Assembly (NCBI GenBank): GCA_946408865.1
Contig: CAMJTZ010000073.1
Location: 1 to 8,822 of the forward strand
Length of the DNA: 8,822 nucleotides
Reading direction: 5' to 3'
DNA from: an uncultured Clostridia bacterium
GTDB lineage: Bacteria; Bacillota_A; Clostridia; Christensenellales; Aristaeellaceae
Of this stretch, positions 1 to 5,294 are shown in pieces. The translations under genes were made by a program, and so were the position numbers. Within the stretch, counting starts at the first letter, position 1, and every line of letters starts with the position of its first letter. The notes below the pieces were generated by a model. That model searched no databases. It worked only from the letters and a program-made list of their open reading frames with translations, and was not told the DNA's origin.

Positions 1-366
1 CTGCTGCTGGCTCATCGCCCTGCGGATCACATTCGGCGCGGTCTCCGCGCCGTTTCCCTTGAATTCTGACGGAATTGCGCCGTTTTTGATCTCCGTCCCC
101 GTCAGCGCCGCGTAGCGTTCCAGCATGGAAGGATCAAAAGGGCTGACAAATCCCAGCAGATTGCTGTAGAAAATCACCTGGTCGTATCCGTTGTCGGAAA
201 AATACGCCTGCAGGTACCGGCTCAGGGAGATAATCTCATCCTGTTTTACGGACCCGTCCACGGGATACCTGTACTGGTCCGTGATATTTCCCTCCAGAAT
301 CAGCAGCGGTTTGACGGCGCTGAACAGTTCCAGCTCCCGGTGCCATTTCGGAATCAATGCTTCCAT
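1..366 (-). CDS. Probable AAA-type ATPase, N-terminal 122 residues (gene runs off the left edge)
   Basis: The frame opens with ATG at 364-366 and stays open to base 1, giving the first 122 residues; the C-terminal part is outside the window. A GGAGG box at 375-379, eight bases upstream, supports this start. The visible part begins MEALIPKWHRELELF and contains LLILEGNITDQY (about residues 26-37), then a helical stretch with a YLQAYFSDNGYDQVIFYSN pattern (about 58-76). From memory, a 'L-x-G-N-[IV]-x-D' segment followed by 'GYD-x-[IV]-x-[FY]' is typical of the region before the ATPase core in some bacterial AAA proteins. The Walker A and B motifs would lie beyond the window, so the assignment is unproven. 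It starts only 18 bases after the polyphosphate polymerase stop codon, so it is almost certainly co-transcribed as the fourth gene of the CotH operon. No signal peptide or membrane segment is visible, which suggests a cytosolic protein. Confidence 0.6.
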   Translation of the reverse strand, partial: MEALIPKWHRELELFSAVKPLLILEGNITDQYRYPVDGSVKQDEIISLSRYLQAYFSDNGYDQVIFYSNLLGFVSPFDPSMLERYAALTGTEIKNGAIPSEFKGNGAETAPNVIRRAMSQQQ

Positions 367-374
367 GTCTCTTT

Positions 375-379
375 CCTCC
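375..379 (-). promoter_or_regulatory. Ribosome binding site of the partial ATPase-like gene
   Basis: The minus strand reads GGAGG here, eight bases before the ATG at 366. It fixes the start of a gene whose stop lies outside the window. It lies immediately before the polymerase stop codon at 385-387, so translational coupling is possible. Confidence 0.75.
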
Positions 380-384
380 GTTTT

Positions 385-1098
385 CTATTCCTCGCCCAGT
401 CCTTCAAAGCGCCTGCACCAGGTGTACTTGCTGATCGCGCTTTGCAGCGCTCCCTGGCAGTAGGAACCCAGCAGGTCCCGGATATAGGTCGGCAGCGCGT
501 GGTTGTATTTTACCTCCAGGATAATCACATTGTCGTCAAAAGGCGGAATCGTCGGTACATAGGGATCAAAAAGTTCCTTGCTGTACAGGCCGCTGCGCAG
601 CTGCTTGTCAAAGGTGATGCGGACTTCCTCCGCGGGATGCAGGTACGCCTCCCGCACGTAGTCCACCAGCACCACCGGCCGCAGCAGGTTCACGGTCATC
701 TCCCGGTACATGTCGTTCAGCAGACCGCTGCGCGTCGTTTCCAGCCCGGCCGGATCGCCCGCGATCAGCTGCTCGCACAGCAGCTTCGGAATCGTCAGGC
801 TGCGCTTGGAGATCAGCGTTCCCACCTTCGTCTTGCACTCCAGCTTGATCACCTTGTCGCTGAAGTTGTAAATCCGGATCCGGAACTTGTCACGGTTCTG
901 CACGCCGTTGAACTTGTCATACAGCGCGTTGTTGTAAATCGTGTCGAAGTACAGCGACCGGATATGGTATTCGTTGTATTCGTCGCCGTTGGGATCGCGG
1001 GAGAGCACAGCGTCCAGAATTCCGGAAAGAACAAAGTACTGCCGCTCATTGATGAAATATTTCAGCTCATGCCGCAGCGGCAGCGTATTCATGTTCAC
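385..1098 (-). CDS. VTC-domain polyphosphate polymerase
   Basis: The 237-residue protein is a single VTC domain of the triphosphate tunnel metalloenzyme superfamily, the fold that in yeast Vtc4 builds polyphosphate from ATP. Charged tunnel motifs occur in family order: RHELKY (9-14), RSLYFDT (47-53), KFRIRIY (71-77), KLECKTK (85-91), ISKRS (96-100), VDYVREAY (145-152), VRITFDK (159-165), VILEVKYN (191-199) and ISKYTWCR (222-229). Together they supply the basic residues for triphosphate binding and the acidic residues for metal binding, so the enzyme looks intact. There is no signal peptide, membrane segment or SPX domain; it should be cytosolic and any membrane link would come from a partner, most simply the DUF4956 neighbour. 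The start is uncertain: GTG at 1098 lies five bases from a GGGGGGAG box, whereas ATG at 1092, two codons in, is eleven bases away. The stop is TAG. It lies 68 bases after the DUF4956 gene. CYTH-type phosphatases share the fold, but the full motif set favours polymerase. Confidence 0.9.
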   Translation of the reverse strand: MNMNTLPLRHELKYFINERQYFVLSGILDAVLSRDPNGDEYNEYHIRSLYFDTIYNNALYDKFNGVQNRDKFRIRIYNFSDKVIKLECKTKVGTLISKRSLTIPKLLCEQLIAGDPAGLETTRSGLLNDMYREMTVNLLRPVVLVDYVREAYLHPAEEVRITFDKQLRSGLYSKELFDPYVPTIPPFDDNVIILEVKYNHALPTYIRDLLGSYCQGALQSAISKYTWCRRFEGLGEE

Positions 1099-1103
1099 AG
1101 GCT

Positions 1104-1111
1104 CTCCCCCC
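1104..1111 (-). promoter_or_regulatory. Ribosome binding site of the polyphosphate polymerase gene
   Basis: The minus strand reads GGGGGGAG, ending five bases before GTG (1098) and eleven before ATG (1092). The spacing favours GTG and the codon preference favours ATG. A second GGAGG at 1115-1119 is too far from either codon to be the main site. Confidence 0.5.
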
Positions 1112-1166
1112 TTTCCTCCGGCTCATTCCTTATGGTTTCATTCCCGGCAGACGCACCCGGAACGGG

Positions 1167-1877
1167 TTACTGTCCGGCTTCTGTCTGGCACGCCACCAGC
1201 GTCGCGTCATGCACGCCCTCGATGCTCAGCACGGCGCTCACGAGGTCCTGCTTGCTGTCCAGCCGCACTTCGACGGTCATTTCCGCGCCGGCGCGGGTCA
1301 CGGTCTTGCTGCGCAGCTTCCGCTGTTTCACCGTGCGCCGCAGCAGCTGGGTGATCTCCTGCTCGGCGTAGTCGTCATAGTGCACAACCAGCAGATAAGC
1401 GTTCGGATTCCGGAACCGCACAAACGTCATCACGAACAGGATAATGCTGATGCCCAGCACCACAGCCAGTGCATGGACAAACAGCTCCGCGCCGAGCAGA
1501 ATGCCCATCGTCAGCGCCCAGAACATGTAGGCCGTATCCATCGGATCCTTCACGGCCGTACGGAAACGCACGATACTCAGCGCGCCGACCATACCCATGC
1601 TCAGCGCGATATCGCTCTTGATACACATAACCACCGGCGTCGTGATCAGCGTCAGCATCATCAGCGTCATGGCGAAGGTCGGGCTGTACAGCACGCCGCG
1701 GTAGCAGCGCTTGTACACAAAGGCGATGATCAGTCCGACCAGTGCGCCCGCGGCCAGGCCGATCACGATCTTCCACGGCGTCAGGTTTTCAAACTGGCTG
1801 AGGAAGTAGGAGCTCAGGCTGGAGTCGTTCTTGACCAGATTGCTGGCTCCGGAAGCGAGTGCGGTTGAGATAAACAT
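1167..1877 (-). CDS. DUF4956 family multi-pass membrane protein
   Basis: The 236-residue protein matches the DUF4956 pattern: several hydrophobic helices around a conserved GALSIVRFRTAVKDP motif (98-112), then a soluble C-terminal domain. Likely membrane segments are at about 36-55, 66-86, 91-103 and 115-153, the last long enough for a hairpin of two helices. Positive clusters (YKRCYR at 55-60, VRFR at 103-106, VRFR at 153-156) put those loops in the cytosol, and residues 160-236 form a charged alpha/beta domain that should also be cytosolic. The start at 1877 has GGAGGG at 1885-1890, seven bases upstream. The biochemical role of the family is not established. Its position between a membrane-anchored CotH-domain protein and a soluble polyphosphate polymerase suggests a membrane partner of the polymerase, loosely comparable to the small membrane subunit of the yeast VTC complex. 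That comparison is inference, because I see no sequence similarity to Vtc1. Confidence 0.88.
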   Translation of the reverse strand: MFISTALASGASNLVKNDSSLSSYFLSQFENLTPWKIVIGLAAGALVGLIIAFVYKRCYRGVLYSPTFAMTLMMLTLITTPVVMCIKSDIALSMGMVGALSIVRFRTAVKDPMDTAYMFWALTMGILLGAELFVHALAVVLGISIILFVMTFVRFRNPNAYLLVVHYDDYAEQEITQLLRRTVKQRKLRSKTVTRAGAEMTVEVRLDSKQDLVSAVLSIEGVHDATLVACQTEAGQ

Positions 1878-1940
1878 GTCGGTTCCCTCCTGTTGTTTGT
1901 GCGTCTCCTGTGGCTGCGGGTCCGGACAACCCTTTTCCCG

Positions 1941-4900
1941 TTACGGAATCGCGTCCGGCGGCATCTCCGGCTTCGGGCCGAAGTATTTGTTCATCTGATC
2001 GTTCGTCAGGTTGAAGGCGTCCTGGGTGAACTCCCACAGGCGGGTCGGCCGCAGGCGGCAGACGTTCCGCAGGCGCTCGACGCGCTTCTCCCAGTAGCGG
2101 TACGCGCCGTCGATCGTGGTCGGCACTTCCGCGATAACCATCTTGTCGTTTTCCTGTCCCCAGCGGGTCCAGTGGACCATCATCTCCGGCTCGATGATCT
2201 TGACCATTTCGTTCAGTGTCTGGATCATGAAGTCGGTTGTCAGCTTTTTGAAGATCGTTCCGTAGATCGTCAGGAAACGGTCCTTGTATTCCGGCACGCT
2301 CAGCAGTTTCAGGAAAATCGTGTTGTTGATGTTCTTCTGGCCCATACCGGTCGGTTTCGTGTAGCTCCAGGGGCTGTTGAACTTGGAGTTGTACAGGCCG
2401 TAGTCCACGTCGTACAGCACCCATTTCCACTTGCTCCCGGGCTGGTTCGTGCGGTAGAAGCGCGTGTTGCCGATATCGCTGTTGCCGAAGAACATTTCAA
2501 ATCCCAGGTACATGAACAGGTTATCCACGTCCACGTTGTCCAGGATGTACTGCAGGTCTTCCGGTTTCTTTGCAGGATCCCCGGCTTTGATGGTCTTCAG
2601 CATCGCCTTGAAGGCCTTGTTGCTTCCGCTCTTGACGCTGCCGCTGCCCTGCAGCAGGTCGATCTGGTCGGCTTCATCCAGGGACATACCCTCAAACTGG
2701 GCGATCATGTATTTGTCCGTGCGCTCCCGCAGGTTCATGTGGCCCCAGTACTGTCCGTTCAGGTAAACGGCGTAGGGCTTCCACGCCTGGTGAGCGACCC
2801 ACGCGTCCGTGATCTCCGACAGCTTGTCCCGGCACAGGTCCATCAGATGCTGCTGGAATCCGTCCTGCAGGCGCGTCCACATGCTGTCGTTGCCGCTGTT
2901 GCGCAGCACGAATCCCTTGTATTCGGTGTAGTCGCGGTCCGGAAACAGCTTCGCGTTGAAGGTCTTGCTGCCGTACAGGCTTCTTGAGCGGAACTTGAAG
3001 CTCTTCTGCGGCATATCCAGCGAGAAATCGCCCATCAGGCCGACCTCGCCGTTCTGGCTCATCAGCAGGTCGCCGTTGTCGTCATACAGCTCGATGGAGC
3101 ATTCATACTTGATGCCCTTGTCCTTGACCTTCCGGTAGACCGTGTTCTTGAACGGCAGCTTGCCGGGTTCGCGGATCGCGCTGTCGCCGATCGTCAGCAT
3201 GCCGTAATCCTTGTCCCAAAGGTTCTTCGGATCCGTCACGATGGATACCAGCGGCAGGGCGTGGAACGCGTTGATGAAGAAGGTTCCTGTGAGCGTGTCG
3301 CTGGGTTTCGTCAGCCCGGTGCCGAACGCCCGCGCCCGGATAACCGTCGTGAAGTTCAGCTCCAGCCGTTCCCCGTTATAGGCGGTGCTGGCCTGGGTCG
3401 GCGTCGATCCGTCCACCGTGTAGAAAACCTGCGTTCCCTGCGGAATCGTCAGCTCCACATACTGCGCGGAAGAGTACTGCCCCGGCGCGACGGTGAACTG
3501 CGGCATCTCCGCGTATCCGGTGAATCCGGTTCCGTTGGCCTTGAAGGGCGTCGGCGTATCATAATAAAAAAGCCCGGCCATTCCAAGGGTCCGGCCGTAG
3601 GATATATCCGTCTTCAGTTCCGGGAGGAGCACCCTGTCCAGCACGCGTCCCGTGGGATCCGTCAGGGTGATGACTTCCTGGCCCAGCCGGCTGATTTTGT
3701 AGCTGGTATGCGGCTGCGCGGTGGTATTCTTCGCGGTATCCTTGTCGCACAGGATCACCTTGTATTCTCCCGGGCCGATCGCCGTTCCCTGCGGAAACTG
3801 CCATTTCCGGCCCCGGCTGAGGTTGTCGCTCAGGCCCCAGCCGGACAGATCCACCGTCGCCGCGGTTGAATTGTACAGTTCAATCCAGTCTGTCCGCGCC
3901 GCCCCTTTGTAGGTGTCCCAGGAATGGTTGCTGGCCATCACTTCGCTGATCCATACGCCGGTTTTGTTCAGCGCGCGCAGATTCAGGTCCATCTGGTTGA
4001 ATCCGGTCGTATTGTTCGGCAGCGTCGGCGTCGGCGTGCGGAAAACCTGCATCTGGTTGTTCTCGTTCCGGCCCCAGCTGCTGTCCTGCGGCAGGTTGTC
4101 GATCATCACGCGGTCCATGACGTGGCCCTGGCTGTCGCACAGAATGATCGTCTCGTTCTCGGCGCTGATCCGGAAATTGGTGTGGTATACGCCGTTCATC
4201 TTTGTGTCCGGCCGGTCCTTGCCGCTGCACATCACCAGGTAATATCCGTGCGCCGGGATCACCGCGCCGTCCGGGAAACGCCACTTCAGCGGCCGTTTCT
4301 CGTTGTCGCTCAGGGCAAACATGTTCAGCTGGATATCCCGGTCCGTCGTATTGTACAGTTCAATCCAGTCGACCAGTTCGTCCTCGTCGTCCCGGATGCC
4401 GGTCAGCGGATCCGCCATCACCTCGTTGATCAGGACGGAACCGTCCGTCACGGTGATGCTTTCGCGGTACTTCCTGTGGCCTTCCTCGGTGTTCTCAAAC
4501 CAGGGGCTGAACCACGTAACGCTCCGGAATCCGTCCGCCGTCAGAGCCCAGCTGTCGTCACTGGCCATGATCGGATATTTGCAGCTGTCGATCAGATAGG
4601 CGTTCGGATCATACAGGTAGACCGTCTCGCCAAGGCTGCTCAGTTTGAATTTCGCGTGGAAAGGTGAATTCGGGATGGCCTGGTTCCGGTTGTCGCAGAA
4701 GACGACCACGCGGCCCTGCGCCTCCAGCGTCATGCCCGGGAAGAGGAATTTGACGCTCGTCCCGTCGTCGCTCAGGCCCAGGCCGTTCAGGTTTACTTCG
4801 TGGTCGGAATCGTTCCAGATCTCAACCCAGTCCGGATAACCGCCGGTCTCATCCGTAACGGAGGACTGGTTGGAACTCATAATTTCGCTGATTTTCAGCC

Positions 4901-5159
4901 CCTCATATCCGGTAGTCAGCGCGTGCGCGCTTTCAACGTTGCCGGAATCGGTGCCGACCGTTTTCGCGGCGCGGCTCAGTTCCGTAAACGGAGACGGAAG
5001 GCCCAGCCACACCGGCAGCACAAATACCAGCCAGAGAATGGCTGCGATCGCGCCGGCCAGCAGCAGCAGGTTCATCCGCTGCTTTCTGCGCCGGAGTTTT
5101 GTGGCCCGGGAAGCCGAACGGCGTCCCTGCGGCTGATATCCGCTGTCCTGTCTGTCCAT
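1941..5159 (-). CDS. Membrane-anchored lamin-tail / chitobiase-like / CotH kinase-domain protein
   Basis: A 1072-residue protein, first gene of the operon. It has a basic N-terminus (1-28, with KLRRRKQR), one hydrophobic helix (about 29-53) and no obvious cleavage site, so it is probably a membrane anchor with the rest outside. Three lamin-tail domains follow: about 88-215, 242-382 and 403-540. Each has an [IL]-[SN]-E-[IV]-M start (91, 245, 405), a DW[VI]E[IL][WY]N strand (110, 264, 424) and a LSD turn. A chitobiase-like domain spans about 555-628 (FYTVDGSTPT at 579-588). The CotH kinase domain covers about 635-1035, with LPLVSIVTD (635-643), FVLRNSGND (750-758), YLNGQYWGHMNLRERTDKY (799-817), GNTRFYR (897-903) and a DVDYG acidic motif (917-921). 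CotH of Bacillus phosphorylates spore-coat proteins; relatives with lamin-tail domains occur on cell surfaces. Here the kinase motifs look intact, but the substrate is unknown and no spore role is implied. The start at 5159 follows GGAGGG; the longer frame to 5246 is rejected because its extra codons translate an intergenic repeat. No sortase motif is seen at the C-terminus. Confidence 0.9.
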   Translation of the reverse strand: MDRQDSGYQPQGRRSASRATKLRRRKQRMNLLLLAGAIAAILWLVFVLPVWLGLPSPFTELSRAAKTVGTDSGNVESAHALTTGYEGLKISEIMSSNQSSVTDETGGYPDWVEIWNDSDHEVNLNGLGLSDDGTSVKFLFPGMTLEAQGRVVVFCDNRNQAIPNSPFHAKFKLSSLGETVYLYDPNAYLIDSCKYPIMASDDSWALTADGFRSVTWFSPWFENTEEGHRKYRESITVTDGSVLINEVMADPLTGIRDDEDELVDWIELYNTTDRDIQLNMFALSDNEKRPLKWRFPDGAVIPAHGYYLVMCSGKDRPDTKMNGVYHTNFRISAENETIILCDSQGHVMDRVMIDNLPQDSSWGRNENNQMQVFRTPTPTLPNNTTGFNQMDLNLRALNKTGVWISEVMASNHSWDTYKGAARTDWIELYNSTAATVDLSGWGLSDNLSRGRKWQFPQGTAIGPGEYKVILCDKDTAKNTTAQPHTSYKISRLGQEVITLTDPTGRVLDRVLLPELKTDISYGRTLGMAGLFYYDTPTPFKANGTGFTGYAEMPQFTVAPGQYSSAQYVELTIPQGTQVFYTVDGSTPTQASTAYNGERLELNFTTVIRARAFGTGLTKPSDTLTGTFFINAFHALPLVSIVTDPKNLWDKDYGMLTIGDSAIREPGKLPFKNTVYRKVKDKGIKYECSIELYDDNGDLLMSQNGEVGLMGDFSLDMPQKSFKFRSRSLYGSKTFNAKLFPDRDYTEYKGFVLRNSGNDSMWTRLQDGFQQHLMDLCRDKLSEITDAWVAHQAWKPYAVYLNGQYWGHMNLRERTDKYMIAQFEGMSLDEADQIDLLQGSGSVKSGSNKAFKAMLKTIKAGDPAKKPEDLQYILDNVDVDNLFMYLGFEMFFGNSDIGNTRFYRTNQPGSKWKWVLYDVDYGLYNSKFNSPWSYTKPTGMGQKNINNTIFLKLLSVPEYKDRFLTIYGTIFKKLTTDFMIQTLNEMVKIIEPEMMVHWTRWGQENDKMVIAEVPTTIDGAYRYWEKRVERLRNVCRLRPTRLWEFTQDAFNLTNDQMNKYFGPKPEMPPDAIP
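3871..4370 (-). repeat. Tandem lamin-tail domain duplication with an identical 20-base block
   Basis: Bases 3871-3890 and 4351-4370 are identical over 20 positions (plus strand begins TTGTACAGTT) and lie exactly 480 bases apart, which is 160 codons in frame. They encode the DWIELYN strand of lamin-tail domains 3 and 2. The equivalent strand of domain 1 (DWVEIWN, coded near 4812-4832) is diverged. This marks domains 2 and 3 as the closest pair within the protein. Confidence 0.75.
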
Positions 5160-5165
5160 CGGCTT

Positions 5166-5171
5166 CCCTCC
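5166..5171 (-). promoter_or_regulatory. Ribosome binding site that sets the CotH-domain protein start
   Basis: The minus strand reads GGAGGG six bases before the ATG at 5157-5159. An in-frame ATG at 5246 has no comparable box and lies at the expected transcription start region, so the internal ATG at 5159 is the better start. It also places the basic segment and membrane helix at the very N-terminus, as expected for a signal anchor. Confidence 0.8.
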
Positions 5172-5193
5172 TCTCTGCGTTATCTTTCTCCGT

Positions 5194-5230
5194 GTCATTC
5201 TGAGCGACCGAAGGGAGTCGAAGAATCCCC
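5194..5230. repeat. Dispersed intergenic repeat unit (imperfect inverted repeat)
   Basis: The plus strand starts GTCATTCTGAGCGACCGAAG and ends GTCGAAGAATCCCC. Its arms ATTCT (5197-5201) and AGAAT (5222-5226) pair, as do CGAC (5205-5208) and GTCG (5217-5220), around an eight-base loop, giving a nine-pair imperfect hairpin. I recognise this 'TTCTGAGCGA...TCGAAGAATC' sequence as a type that recurs between genes in many unrelated bacterial genomes; when translated it gives the familiar spurious peptide FFDSLRSLRMT, which appears here in the rejected upstream extension of the CotH-domain gene. Only one copy is in the window, so its multiplicity in this genome is not shown. It lies in the expected 5' leader of the CotH operon, between the promoter and the ribosome binding site. 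Confidence 0.7.
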
Positions 5231-5257
5231 TTCTGCGCCCAAACACTCAACTGAAAC

Positions 5258-5286
5258 AGTATACCATAAAACCCCCGTGTCTGCAA
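5258..5286 (-). promoter_or_regulatory. Housekeeping sigma promoter of the CotH / polyphosphate operon
   Basis: On the minus strand TTGCAG (5281-5286) is followed after 17 bases by TATACT (5258-5263), and a TG dinucleotide one base before the -10 makes it an extended -10 element. Transcription should begin near 5251, giving a leader of about 90 bases that contains the inverted repeat. The -35 box begins only nine bases after the SNF2 stop codon, so the operon has its own promoter even though the two genes point the same way. Confidence 0.75.
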
Positions 5287-5294
5287 ATTGCGGG

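Noticed and set aside
340..1371. A 343-codon plus-strand open frame across the VTC and DUF4956 genes, and similar frames at 1209-1868, 1893-2987 and 3924-4667
   Set aside because: These are antisense to well-supported genes, have low-complexity composition and show no family signature.
1878..1940. Possible terminator between the CotH-domain gene and the DUF4956 gene
   Set aside because: Only a four-pair stem (GGGT with ACCC around TGTCCGG) can be drawn and no T-run follows, so read-through is expected.
1941..5159. Cell-wall anchoring by sortase or cellulosome docking of the CotH-domain protein
   Set aside because: The C-terminus ends PKPEMPPDAIP after a charged region, with no LPxTG-like motif, hydrophobic tail or dockerin repeats.
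5160..5246. Upstream in-frame extension of the CotH-domain gene
   Set aside because: The codons fall in the leader and translate the dispersed repeat; the internal ATG has the better ribosome binding site and signal anchor.
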